This document shows, piece after piece, positions 1 through 17,099 of a DNA stretch of 64,000 nucleotides. Each line of letters opens with the position of its first letter. Position 1 is the first letter of the stretch. The translations under genes were made by a program, and so were the position numbers. Source of the DNA: Apostichopus japonicus (lineage: Eukaryota; Echinodermata; Holothuroidea; Aspidochirotida; Stichopodidae). The stretch covers positions 28,795,960 to 28,859,959 of the forward strand of contig NC_092563.1 of the NCBI RefSeq assembly GCF_037975245.1, read 5' to 3'. The notes under the pieces were generated by a model that made no database searches, was not told where the DNA came from, and saw only the letters and a list, made by a program, of their open reading frames with translations.

Positions 1-173
1 CTTTCCGGCAAAATCCGGTTCCAGCCGGATCCAAAAATTTGGATCCGGTGCATCCCTAAACATAACCTTCATTCATAAATTTACTAAAACCCAATGAGAA
101 TGGAACGCAGAAATGGTGTGCAAAAGTCTTCAACAAATACGGATGGATTGCATCAGGTCCAGAAGCTTTAGAA

Positions 174-538
174 CAGTGGCGTAGGAAGGTACTTCTGAGT
201 GGGGGGGGGGGGGGGGGGCTGAAGACTGATGGCCGGCCTGGGGAGGGGTCTAAGGGGAGGGGGCATTTCCAGGTGGCCTCAGATGCAATTTGGTGCAATA
301 TAGCACACTTCAACACCCACTCCATTTTGTAAATAATTTTGCATTTTCACCTGGCCTTAGATGCAATTTGGTGCTCCAAATGAGATTTTTTTCTCATTTG
401 GAAATGAAAAAGGGGTTTTCTGACTTGCGAAGCGGGGGGGGGGGGGGGGCGGAATGATACTTCCGCCCCCCCCCCCCATAATTTTTCGCTGGGGGGGGGC
501 TGGCGCCACTCCCATCCCCCCGGTTCCTACGCCCCTTG
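174..538 (-). mobile_element. 365-bp hAT-like MITE, copy A
   Basis: The element begins CAGTGGCGTAGG and ends CCTACGCCCCTTG, so the ends form imperfect inverted repeats. It is flanked by a perfect 8-bp direct repeat, CTTTAGAA, at 166-173 and 539-546. An 8-bp target duplication with CAGTG-type ends is the usual signature of hAT transposons. A second copy of the same length lies inverted at 35105-35469. There is no transposase, so it is non-autonomous. Long G and C runs inside it make the short open frames here meaningless. Confidence 0.85.
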
Positions 539-899
539 CTTTAGAAACATTTAGACGACAAAACATCATGTCAAAATTTTAATCTCCACACAGTATACAT
601 GTAGGCGTAGGAGCCTCATTTGATTTGGAGGGGGGGGGGGGCTGTAACGACTTGCCCGAAAAATATAACCAAAATTTTTTCGCGCGCTCCGTGCGCGTTC
701 CACATGTTAATGTGCATATCATATAGGCATCCATCAGTTATTACATCCTGCCAATAACATAAAACCATTTTCCGTGTTATTACCCTTCCATATTGGTTAG
801 AATTATTCGGGAAGTCGTTACAACAATAATGATAATAATAATAATATAAGTTTAACCATTGAAAAACACATTGCAAATTCTTCATCTTTCACTAGGTGC

Positions 900-1290
900 C
901 AGTGGCGGAGCTAGGGGGTATTGGTCGGGGGGCGGGGGAGAATAGTTTGTAGGGGCGCTTTTGACACTATCTAAGCGAAGCGCCACCACAGGTTGGCGCG
1001 GAGCGTACAGAAATTTTTTGAGTAAAGTTACTCCCTAGATCGCCGGAAATGACCCTTTCCGGGCCTTGCTAATTTGCAGATAAACGAAGAATAAATAGGT
1101 GTCATCGCCATTTGTCAGAAAATTGCACCAACAAAATGTGACAAATGTCAATAGGTATTTGAGAGCGCAATAAAAAAGTCAATAATCGCGAATAAGTAAA
1201 AAGTGGTAATAAGCTGAAAGGGCGCCAGCAGTCCATTTGAGTCCGTCAGGGGGCATCCGCCCCTTTGACTGTATGGACGCTCCGCCACTG
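900..1290 (+). mobile_element. 391-bp hAT-like MITE, copy C (nested)
   Basis: The ends are CAGTGGCGGAGC and GCTCCGCCACTG, a 12-bp perfect TIR. The flanks are CTAGGTGC (892-899) and GTAGGTGC (1291-1298), an 8-bp target duplication with one mismatch. An inverted, clearly homologous copy lies at 19456-19831 with its own 8-bp duplication. The target here was a unit of the ~85-bp tandem repeat, so the insertion is younger than that array. No open reading frame of interest is present. Confidence 0.85.
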
Positions 1291-1592
1291 GTAGGTGCAC
1301 GCAAAATTCTCAGCATATTGCCCAAATTTTCACCCCAAAAAATGGGGAAAAAATGCAAATTATTATTCTTTCAGTAGGTGCCCGAAAAAATTCTCAGCAT
1401 ATTGCCCGAATTTTCACCAAAATATTGAAAAACACATTGCAAATTATTATTCTTTCAGTAGATGCCCGAATAATTCTCAGCATATTGCCGAATTTTCACC
1501 CCAAAAAATGAAAAACACATTGCAAATTATTAATCTTCCAGTAGGTGCCCGAAAAATTCTAAGCATATTGCCCGAATTTTCACCAAAAAAAT
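1291..1592 (+). repeat. ~85-bp tandem repeat
   Basis: About four diverged units carry the landmarks AATTCTCAGCATATTGCCC, AATTTTCACC and ACATTGCAAATTATTATTC, followed by a TAGGTGCCCGAA-like joint. Part of another unit lies left of the nested MITE at 853-899. The open frame that runs through it from 1295 is repeat DNA, not a gene. Confidence 0.75.
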
Positions 1593-1980
1593 TGGTTGGG
1601 GGCAGCGGCCCCCCAGCCCCGCCCCCCCCCCGCCTCCTACGCCTATGCACATATACAATTAATCGACTGTTCGAGGAGGAAAACTACGCAATGTCAAAGG
1701 GAAAAGTAGAAATTTCGACAAAACAGCCAATATCGAGATAAAATAGTCCGCCTTTAATAAGCCCCATCGAAACCCCGATATATATTAAAGAATTTAAAAA
1801 TTCGATCAATTAATACAATACCGCACAAAGAAATCGGCCCGGGTTAGCCATGCCAACAATTGTCTACTTTCGATCCATCAGCAGGTGTCTGGACCTCATT
1901 GTGTTGTAAAGCACATCTGTATTGAAAATTGTGATCTCAACCGTGCACGTATGGCAAGCCGTTTTAACATTTACCTCTCT

Positions 1981-2443
1981 ATTCTACTTAAGTAGAATTA
2001 ATCCCACTTAAGTAGAATACAATTAAGCTTAAGTGAAATGAATTGCACTTAAGTAGAATTGCATTTTACTTAAGTTTAATTGTATTCCACTTAAGTAAAA
2101 TTACCACTTTCTTTTAAGCTTAAGTTAAATTCAATTTCACTTAAGCTTAATTGTATTCTCCTTAAGTAAAAAACAATTCTACTTCAGTAAAATTTAATTT
2201 AGCTTAAGTAAAAGTGTCATTCTTTTTCACTTAAGCTAAATGCATTTTACTTAAGTAAAATTGTATTTTACTTAAGTAGAATACAATTAAGCTTAAGTGA
2301 AATTGAATTTAACTTTAGCTAAATTGTATTCTACTTAAGTAGAATTGTATTTTACTTAAGTAGAATACAATTGCATTTTACTTAAGTAAAATTCAATTCT
2401 ACTTAAGTAAAATACAATTTAGCTTAAGTGGAATTGAAGGATA
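1981..2443. repeat. CTTAAG palindromic tandem array, left
   Basis: Dozens of near-copies of a short AT-rich unit centred on CTTAAG, such as TTTTACTTAAGTAGAATT, are spaced about 15-25 bp apart and read the same on both strands. It lies inside the 42-bp TIR element. Such self-complementary arrays can fold extensively. Confidence 0.85.
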
Positions 2444-3349
2444 CGGCAAGCCGTTATAACATTTACCTCGTGCGGAGAAGTGGTTGGTCTGGGGGCAATG
2501 TTTACATGCATGGTACAATGCCTTGTGATACTTCTACTACTAGTACCACTGATTGGTGGTATGTCGTGTTGTAGTCGTTCCCTTGCCCTCAAAAGTGTTT
2601 TTCCAACTGCATCAGCAACAGTTTGCAACGATTTATTGGCTGGCTGCATTTACCAAATGTCTAACGTTCAGACTCAGTGATAAACAAAGCTTTGCTTCAT
2701 TTGCTAAGTATGGTGTTATGTTCGTATATACACAACGAAAGCTGCATAAGTATCGCAGAATGGGGAATGGCCGCAAATGGTTACGTAACTAGTACGTCTT
2801 GAACGTAACTCTATAGGTCTCGCAGCACAATTAATTGTTCCATTGACTTACACACTAATCTCATCACTTTCAAGACCTGCCAAAGCATAGATAGAAGTTT
2901 TCATCTGGTATATCCTACCTACCACATGATAGCTGATGTGTTCTAGTGGCCTATCATGGCACTTGCAAACTTCCCGATCATGACCGTTTAGATTATGAGC
3001 TAGAAGAGGAGCAAGTTTATCACACTGAACCCTTCCATATGCTCGTTCGTAGTAATATCAACATTTAACCAAGGATTTTTAAAATGGTTTATATCACCTT
3101 CGATCCTCCCTATTTTCACACCATCTGTACTTAAAATTATGCTCTTTCATATAAAGGCAGAAAAAAACGATGACAGTAAATGATAACATGCTTAAGGAAG
3201 CTTTACGTTAGGTACTTTTACCTCTTTTCTGACAATGGTAAACCTATTGAGCGGATGAACACGTGGTGAGGTACCTAAAATAGTATACAGAGTCGGACTT
3301 CGCGGCAAGTACAGTGACGCAATGAGTAGCATATACTGATTGACCAATC

Positions 3350-3790
3350 ACATTTTACTAAAGCTAAATTGCATTTTACTTAAGTGAAATAGATTGACCA
3401 ATCACATTTCACTTAAGCGTAATTCTATTTCACTTAAGTAAAATGCAATTTAGCTTAAGTGAAATTGAAAAGCCATTTTGCTTAAGTAGAATAGCATTTT
3501 ACTTAAGTAGAATTGAATTTTACTTAAGCAGAATTGCATTTTACTTAAGTAGAATTGAATTTTACTTAAGCAGAATTGTATTTTACTTAAGTAGAATTGT
3601 ATTTTACTTAAGTAAAATACGATGTAGACAAAAACCGTTTGAACTTAAGCTAATATGAATTCCACTTAAGTGGAATACAATTAAGCTTAAGTAAAATGCA
3701 ATTTTACTTAAGTGCAATTCATTTCACTTAAGCTTAATTGTTTTCTACTTAAAGTAGAATTAATTCTACTTAAAGCAGCATTTTGCGTTG
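3350..3790. repeat. CTTAAG palindromic tandem array, right
   Basis: This is a second block of the same CTTAAG-centred unit, separated from the first by about 900 bp of unique-looking sequence. Short open frames rich in YLSRI repeats at 3443-3658 come from this array and are not coding. Confidence 0.85.
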
Positions 3791-4225
3791 AGTCGCTTTT
3801 TTCCACCTTTTTAACATGTGCATCGATTTTTTTACATGTATCAATCATAAAACAGCAAACTAAGATACCATCCAAGTTTCATCCTGCCAAGAGCGTTAAT
3901 TAGCGAGTAATTAACGATTTATATCGATAACGAGTAAAAGTGTCCTCGACAAAGTTTTCATATCTCCAAATCCACTAGTTTGAATTCCACCAATCAGTGA
4001 ATAGTATGTTTATTCATGAGCATTTTGCGTTTGGTCTCCGTTTTCTACTTTTTTGACATGTCCATCGAGATTTTTACATACATCAAATCACAAAACAGCA
4101 AATTAAGATATTAGCCAAGTTTTTCCCTGCCAAAAACGTTAATTGGCGAGTATTCCACATACAAAATTAATCGCATTCAGTTCCCAAACCCACTAGTTTG
4201 AATTCAACCAATCAGAGATGCAGGT
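3776..4225 (+). repeat. Two-unit direct repeat (~240 bp)
   Basis: Shared landmarks occur in the same order in both units: CATTTTGCGTT, ACATGT.CATCGA, CAAAACAGCAAA.TAAGATA, GCCAAGTTT and CACTAGTTTGAATTC.ACCAATCA. They lie at about 3779-4000 and about 4020-4220. The repeat is inside the 2.66-kb element. Confidence 0.7.
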
Positions 4226-4608
4226 TTAGTTATGAGCCGTTGCTAAATATAGATTCAAGACTTTGCGTTGGTACAACTCCCTGGTACAAATGCCATATAG
4301 ACTGTACACAAATCAAGCGTGGTGTTATATTACATATCTGTCAATGACGTTCGTAGTGTTTAAATATTCATATTATGGGCGAGGTTTATTGGGTTCCCAA
4401 CGGAAAATATCTTGGAGAACAACACAGTTGAAAGTTGCAATTTTTCGACTTTTATGCCACCATTTGAAGTAAAATATAAATAGATAAGCTAGTTATGTAT
4501 GTCGTTATGGCATAGTGGAGTCAGTGAGGTTGAGAAATATCATAGTCGAGGACGCAAAATGCTGCTTTAAGTAGAATAGAGAGGTAAATGTTAAAACGGC
4601 TTGCCATA

Positions 4609-4990
4609 TGCACGCCATACATGCGCTGATTATACATGCAAATACTTGCGACATCATTCCATGGTAACTACCAAACAGATTTGCTGCCATTTATTTATTT
4701 AACCGCTATGGTTACTCTGGAACCGTTGGTCATTGGTTACCAAGCAGGCGAATTGTTCAAAGATTTTCTTAGTTACTTCTATTGTGTTATTTGTTGATCT
4801 AGAAGAATTTGAACTTTGAGCACTAAATCTTGCTTAACGGCAGAAATCGTTGCAGTAAAAGCGACTGTAACTAACACACGTTGTCATAACGAATGCTGCT
4901 TGTAAACCGGGTCTGAGGTAGTACCAATCGAATAAGACATAGCCTAGGCCTACTTTTCTAACAAGTTGAAGAATATTGAAAGCAGTGAAA
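4609..4990 (+). promoter_or_regulatory. Upstream region of beta-tubulin gene 1
   Basis: This is 382 bp between the transposon end and the gene 1 ATG. It holds an inverted CCAAT box (ATTGG, 4732-4736) directly before GTTACC (4736-4741), a half-match to an RFX X-box, and GGTAAC at 4663-4668, another half-site. No convincing TATA box is visible. The transcription start cannot be placed from sequence alone. Confidence 0.35.
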
Positions 4991-8049
<3,059 letters not shown>

Positions 8050-8256
8050 TGCATATCCCTGTCAATAACTACATATATATATATATATTTATATATATAT
8101 TTATATATGTAAATGACGGAGGCAGGTGGTCATTGGATTGGTGTCACCTTTAGGAAGTAGATTAGTAGAAGAATTTAGATAAGCGAATAATTTCTCAGTT
8201 GTAACAGTACCCTTAATCTTGATATGATATCTTGTCATTGAACAAAATCCACATGT

Positions 8257-8262
8257 AATAAA
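8257..8262 (+). other. Candidate polyadenylation signal, gene 1
   Basis: The first AATAAA after the gene 1 stop, 208 nt downstream. A TA/TATTTA-rich stretch at 8073-8110 lies between. The cleavage site itself cannot be seen. Confidence 0.5.
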
Positions 8263-8299
8263 TAGGCGTATTGATAATCTACAATATATCTGTCAGTAT

Positions 8300-11200
8300 T
8301 CCTACCGTTGACAGTTGCTTCTCAGTTCGATACACGGTTTATGTTCTGATCAATTCATAACTCATCTTATCAGGAGTTTGTTCATGAATATTATATCCTA
8401 TTGGAGAGAAAAGGAAACATATTTGTATGATATATATATATGCATAAAGTAAAAAACAAGTGATTTTTAATTTTGAAGAGTGTTGTGCAATAATGACGTA
8501 AAACTTGAAGCGAAACTTCAGTTTTTTATCAACTTGATAATATTTTGAGAATGAAACAAGGTAAAAATTGTAAACCATGCAGCCCCAAGAATGCATCGAA
8601 ATATAAAGCAATACGATGTGCTGATTTAATATATATGACATCACAAATCATTGCATATCGTTTTTAATGTCAAATAAATTATTTCAAGTATCTTATACAA
8701 AATGTAAAGATAGATTGCTGACTAAAGAGTTTCTTTATTTTTACTTTGCTTATTCAGTTTTGGGGCATTTGGCGTGGAAATGGTTTGGGACATTGGGTAA
8801 TTAGCCTATATTACATTTTCATATACTTAGCAGTCTGTATGCTATATGCCCAAAATGCATATTCTTCTTGATAATATTCTCCTTCATAATATTAAACTCC
8901 AACAGTCACAGAGGAAATAATATTTCTACAAAAAAAGTCTGAATTGTTAATGAAATTTTAATTACAGAGAAAAGTAAAAGAGATTATAATACAGAAAAGC
9001 ATCTGAAGACCATTTGCTGTTCTATGACATCACAGGCCGCAACTGTGATTCACTCCGTACAGGGAAGAATCGAGGGGTTTAGCCCAAACAAAATAGGTTA
9101 CATTGAATACCAAATCTTGAATCATAGGGGCGAGATATTAAGATGATGTTTTCAACTAACTGTGGAATATTTGTCATGACCTGCCACAGGGAATATCCCT
9201 TTTAGCAAGGTTCCATTTCCGATTCATTCATCACCGGAACTATAATACAAACTTCCTTTTGAACGGTCTGTGAAGTACGTTGTCACATCAGCACCCCCTG
9301 CCCGCCCCACCCATCCATCACCCCATCCGGTTTTCCATATAATATTAGATTTCAGCCACATGCTACTTTCCTATTCACTTACTCATTTACACTTGGAAAG
9401 TCCCATAAGAGCAACAAGTCTAGCGCCATGTCAACTCAGTTTCAGAAGATATTGACTGAAAGTAGATCCTGGGATGTCATCACCAAATTTTACTTACAGA
9501 CTCAAACTCTTCATAACACCTGGTTTTCTACCATTAGGTCCTTTGATAGATGTAACCTTTGATCACACCTACAAACATCCTCTCTCTCGGAGAGATGAAG
9601 TGCAACTGACCTGAAATTTGCATAACTTTTACTGGAGACAAGCTTCACTACATTCCTAATAAAAGTTTAACCACGAGATCCCAGTGACATTCACCAATTT
9701 CACCCACTGAGATTTGAGAGAAAAAGCGGCAGAGATTAAAAGTTCCCTCTCCCACAGACACAAACCCCTTAAATTCTCAAAACTTGTTTGCTGATGAATT
9801 TCGAAAAACAAACTTCTGCAGCAGATTCAATTCTTATTCTAAATGCACTCTGACCACCAGGTGAGTTTACTGGAGAAATGCTGTTGCAATTGAAAGAAAG
9901 AAATTTATTTTCTGTGGCCCTTATGGTTTGAACGATTTACCGTAAAATCACTGCGACCGCCTATAATAGCATGCTCATTACACAAATGTAACCTATATAT
10001 GTACTCCTATCGTCCACCTCTTTAACCCAATTCCACGGAGGAAACGTCTGTTCATTCATTGCAATGGAAGGAAATGACACTATTTCGCAGGCTACATCAG
10101 TAAGACCAAAAGAAAGATACTATTCAAGAGACCTAACATAGGTTAGCCATGAAAGTGAAAGTAATATAGGCCTAACGGTTGTAAACAAAACAGAGAGATT
10201 TGATTGGCGCTCGATCTGTTGGGCGGGGCTTGCAAATTTTGATTGAAGTTTGTAGACTCGTTAAGAAATCTTGCGAATTTTATTCAGCTCAAAATGAACA
10301 TTGCATAGAACGGTGTCAGTTTTACTGAACTTTTAGGGCAGTAAGCTGGAAAGGTCGAAGTTTAAATTTGGCAAACACACGTTGAGAATTTAAAGAGGGT
10401 TACTTTATGACAATTAGAAAACCTCATACTGGATAAAAGGATTTGCAAACTCCTAATCCCATAAGAGGTAAATGACCCTTAAAATTTAAAGAGACTCTGT
10501 GACACTGTGAGCTAAGAAATCATTGACCATTCATAGCTACTTACATGTCTTATGTACAACAAGTTACAAGTAAAGTCTTCAACAGGTGGCAAACCATTAG
10601 GATTTTGCTCATTCTTGAATTGTGACTGAAAGATAAAAGAAATGGTTCATAGATTAAAAACAGACATCACAAGGTACTGTTAATTGTTAACTGCCTTGGA
10701 TCATCTGATTGAAGTAGTGGCATCAAACTCATAAGGAATACACATTGCATACCAGATACACAATGGTAGTAGCATTGGGCAATAGAATGAAAGCCTGATC
10801 GTACTAAAGAGGTTGAAGTTCAAATTCCAATTCTTTGATGCTTACCAGTCAAAGGCTGTCATGCAGTGATGATGCTCTTGTAATTCTCAGTCCCCTTACT
10901 GACAGACAATTGACCTGACGTTGATTGGGACTTTGGGATTATTGATTGGTTGTTACCAAATCTCCCAGCAGTTACTGTAGGTAAAAGGCTAAAGGTTGAG
11001 AATCTTTTTGGCTTTCTTCCTGTGGGTAGGCCTATGTGAAATAACATCTATGGGAGCGAGATTATATTAAACACATCCTGGATATCCTCATAGTTAATCC
11101 ATGATTATATGGCTATAAGGTGCTACTCAAAAATAGAATACTAAACTAGACAAGTTCTAAAAACAGTACTGTACATGCTTAAATGCAACATTTGGTAATA

Positions 11201-13539
11201 TCTAACCACTTTTTTTCACAGCGCTGAAAGCGCTATATTTCACGGCAACTAGTGATCACATTGACAATAACTGAAACTGTTTACATAGAGTTACTCTACC
11301 CTAAAGGAAACTGACCTGAAACTGACCTGAATAGTAAAATACTATTCTCAAAATCTCTCACTCTGGTGTTTTATTTTTCAGTCTAGAGCTATTTTTTAAC
11401 ATTTTATCTTTGTTTTGTGATTTGCTCAGCCCATCAAGGACATTTTGTCCCAAAGGAGACTGTGTGTTTATGCTACTAGGTGGCAACACCTCTCAGTTCT
11501 AGTCAGATAGGTCCCCCCCCCCCGCCCACCCCACTCTAAACCACTACAAAGAGTTGCCTGACAGGTGTTGGTTTACAGCTTCAGCTACCATAGAATAACA
11601 ATACTTGTCCATACTTTTCGGTGTATTTTGGCACTTAGTATCTTGATCTTATAATCCACCCAGAGATTAGTCAAAATTTTGGCTTTAAGTGGAACCCCAC
11701 CTAGAATAAGTGATTTACTTGAAACCCTCTCAATTCATACCTACTTTCTTTACAGGGCCTCCGCTGCATTGCGCAAAATTTTTTACTTATTCTCACAAGA
11801 ATATAAAGAAATTCTCAAGTGACCTCTACATAGCCACAGGAACAGTGATTCCTTTTTATGTGTTTATTATGCTGCCCCCAGTTCCCAACCCACTCCCTTA
11901 TCACATATTGTCATTTTCTAATAAGTAACCAAGTGATATTTTTACTTTTATATTTTTACTTGACACTGCCTTGATATACCAGTCTATGTGAGATCATTCT
12001 CACCTTCTACATAAGTATGACAGACTCACTCACTATACACAACATAAACTATACAGTGTGTGGAATTGAATCCAACAATTCATAAAGTACCTGCATTTTT
12101 TGAGGTCATGTTCCTCCACAGGCTTACGTATGCTGTGTCCACCATTGTTCCAGTTTCCAGTTTCAGCATTAAAAACTTATGGGTTGGTACAGAGCCCTAA
12201 ACTGGACAAAAATTAGACAGATGATATACGTGATTCATTGACGAAAATACTTCCATTATGGAAATGGAAAACTGGGTAACATAGAATAGCAAGTAATAAG
12301 TGGGAGAAAATTATGGAGAACATTATACAAGATGCACATTGTTCATAATAACTTTATCTGGGGTGGTGAGTTTGCAAAGTTTGAGCACAAATGGACTACA
12401 AGGGAAAATCTGGGTCTATATCTAGTCATCACATGGCGCTTATGAACACATTGTCTTTACAAGAGATGCTCAAACACATCCATTGTAAGCTCAGCAATAC
12501 CAACATAGTTCACCAATATGCACAACATTGTAGTTTCTGATGAGAAAAGTATGCCTGAGCGTGTAATAAAAATTTCTTTCCTGTTTAAGCTGGTGGGCCT
12601 ACATAGGATCCCGGTGGGATCCAATTTCAGTCACACTTACTTTGGACATTTCCATACAAATGCCTTGTGGTGGAAATTCACCCAGTTTGGTAAAAGCTGT
12701 TCTTCTCCTTATATTTCAGTTATCTGATCCAGTAGTTCCAAAGTACTATGAGATGGCACCATCCAAAAGTGTTTCCTTTTCTCCTTTTTCGTTGTTGTAT
12801 AATCTGAAGTTAGTCACCAAGCTAACAACTCATCTGGAATGTCTTTCATTGGAACACCAGTTAATGGTCTATAATGAAGTCATGATTGCTTTAAGATTAC
12901 CCCTACCATTCACACTTGCTGTTTAGAGTGATGGACACTAAAAAGCGAGACTATCACCTATAGAGAATATTCCTATGTAGACAATGTGAGAAAATTCAAT
13001 GAGAGCTTTGCCACTTTAAACTCCTGTAGGCTGTAATGCCTCTTGTTACAAATTACAATTCTCATTATGGTGCCACATATTTGAATTTCTTTTGGAAACA
13101 GTTTGGCTGTATGATATCTGTTGATGGAATTGAACCACCTGCTGAATGAATTCTGCATCACCAGAACAGATTATATAATAACCTAACAATTTCCAAAACG
13201 AAAGAAATCAATTAAGTCTAGCACCTGGAACTTTAAAACTGATGTCCAATTTGGACTTGAATGCCATAAAACCAATTCATCCTTCGAAACAATTGCCCCA
13301 CATAGGAAATGAAACTTCCGAGAACAATCAGCAGGGGAAAGAATGTTGAGAATATGATGAATCAGTCATGGATGTGGCATAGGCCTAAATCTCCACTTCT
13401 TGGAGTAAACATTGCATCCCACAGAAGCCCACAGATTTTGAGAAGACTTTATCAGGGGGAGAATAATCTAGTGCGACCTGTAAAAAATGTATTTTGCAGA
13501 CAATGTCATTCACTGCATGGCCAATCACAAATTTGCAAC
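8300..13539. other. Long spacer between genes 1 and 2, no gene recognised
   Basis: AT-rich sequence with only short, unsupported open frames on both strands. I recognise no exon, RNA gene or full mobile element. The one landmark is a cluster of promoter-like motifs at about 10202-10230: ATTGGCGC and GGGCGGGGC. It could include introns or exons of an unrecognised gene. Confidence 0.5.
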
Positions 13540-13549
13540 GAATATTATA

Positions 13550-13834
13550 GGCCGTGGCTATTCTTACGACTAGTCGTAACAATTATTTATAAAATATTTT
13601 TACGACAAAGGCAAATTCGAGCGCAGTAAAGTAAATAAAGCAACTGCGCATGTAGTAGGGGTAACCCTAACCCTAACTTTAACCCTAAACCCCAATCCTA
13701 ACCCTAACACTAACCCTAACCGGAAATTATTGTTACTCCTGGTCGTAAAAAATAATACTCCTGTCATTAAAATAACAACTGCGCATTAGTAGTCGGAAAT
13801 TATTCTTACAAACAGTCGTAAGAATAGCCACTTT
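13550..13834. mobile_element. Small TIR element carrying telomere-like repeats
   Basis: Positions 13554-13571 (GTGGCTATTCTTACGACT) are the exact reverse complement of 13814-13831. A 10-bp direct repeat, GAATATTATA, flanks it at 13540-13549 and 13835-13844, as a target duplication would. The middle holds degenerate CCCTAA repeats (13662-13720). It is non-autonomous and about 285 bp long. Confidence 0.7.
13662..13720 (-). repeat. Interstitial telomere-like repeat (CCCTAA)n
   Basis: About nine CCCTAA or near units (variants include ACTTTAACC and CCCCAATCC). This is the complement of the TTAGGG telomere repeat used by most metazoans. It is inside the TIR element, so it is interstitial and not a chromosome end. 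Confidence 0.85.
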
Positions 13835-13844
13835 GAATATTATA

Positions 13845-14486
13845 ACATGTATGATGTAGGCCTAGGCTGTGCAAATTCAATGAGTTTACACGGGTGGAGA
13901 CCATTACATTTCAACATCTCAAACATAACCTATCGTTAGTCTTCAACCTACCAATTGTTAGGCCTTGTTTAGTACTAAGGGCCTACTACAGTTTACTTTC
14001 ACTCAGTGTCCACCTGGAACTTGAAGGCACATGGACTTATTGTGAAGTAACGCACTAACTTAGGCCGACTTACTGTGTAAATCCGACCACATCTACTTAC
14101 TGAAGTATTCCTGGTCTCCACAAAGTAACCGGGCACACCTAGTTGTATTGCCTTGTTGGCAATTACTAATGTTTTATGACGACGACACACTATACACGCT
14201 GAAACCGGATTCAGCATAGGTTAAATTACATGTAGGGGAGCAGACATTTTGTATATCCAGGAAATGCCTGTGATTGGCTGAAACCCTAAAGCTTTTCTGC
14301 AGAGGTCTATTTTGATTGGTGCTAACAGTCTGCGACACGAGCTGCCATGCTTCATATGATTAAGTACAGTACGTATACAGTATAGAACAGTCCTTTGCGC
14401 TCACACATTTCTAACAGTCCCACCCGAATAAAAGTCAATTTGACTAAACTTCTTTATTACATCGTAGTATCAAGACAACCAAGAAA
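13845..14486 (+). promoter_or_regulatory. Upstream region of beta-tubulin gene 2
   Basis: Two inverted CCAAT boxes (ATTGG at 14273-14277 and 14315-14319) lie 210 and 168 nt before the ATG. AATAAAAG at about 14428 is a poor TATA candidate. An inverted TTGCC/GGCAA pair lies at about 14150-14165. No transcription start is directly visible. Confidence 0.35.
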
Positions 14487-16936
<2,450 letters not shown>

Positions 16937-17071
16937 AAAGCAACAGAATTAGTGCTGCTGATCCTGCTAAAGGAACAACTCTCAATGTTATTGTGACCAT
17001 AGCCATAAAATTGCCTTTTCTGTAATCTCTGCAGATATAACGCATTTAACATTTCTTTAGTCGACCCACAA

Positions 17072-17077
17072 AATAAA
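17072..17077 (+). other. Candidate polyadenylation signal, gene 2
   Basis: AATAAA, 136 nt after the stop codon and the first in the 3' flank. It is followed by GT-rich sequence (17089 onward), a reasonable downstream element. Confidence 0.55.
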
Positions 17078-17099
17078 CTTGCATGTAAAGTATGTGGTA

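Larger units (their letters stand above)
602..1646 (+). mobile_element. Composite repeat F1 with short TIRs, interrupted by a nested MITE
   Basis: The left end reads TAGGCGTAGGAGCC and the right end GCCTCCTACGCCTA, a TIR of about 12 bp. The left interior (about 641-760) recurs in direct orientation at about 19185-19310, and the right end recurs at about 19838-19855, so this is a dispersed family. Its right half is a tandem repeat. The MITE at 900-1290 has inserted into that repeat. No coding capacity is visible. The outer target duplication is unclear, so the exact ends are approximate. Confidence 0.6.
1950..4608. mobile_element. 2.66-kb transposon-like element with 42-bp perfect TIRs
   Basis: Positions 1950-1991 are the exact reverse complement of 4567-4608 (starting TATGGCAAGCC). 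The element is directly flanked by the 6-bp repeat TGCACG at 1944-1949 and 4609-4614, as expected for a target-site duplication. The interior holds two arrays built on the palindrome CTTAAG (1981-2443, 3350-3770), a partial internal copy of the TIR near 2444-2471, and a two-unit direct repeat at 3776-4225. I recognise no transposase. The right end lies 382 bp before the gene 1 ATG. The superfamily is not clear to me. Confidence 0.8.

Noticed and set aside
1295-1741. 148-codon frame on the + strand
   Set aside because: It is made of a diverged ~85-bp tandem repeat and element end, giving repeated peptide blocks (SAYCPNFHP). There is no gene signature.
1-4900. Further tubulin copies at the window edges
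   Set aside because: I looked for MREIVH, FWEVIS and GGGTGSG-type coding on both strands outside the six genes and found none.
13662-13720. Chromosome end
   Set aside because: The repeats are degenerate, only about 60 bp, and flanked on both sides by ordinary sequence and genes.
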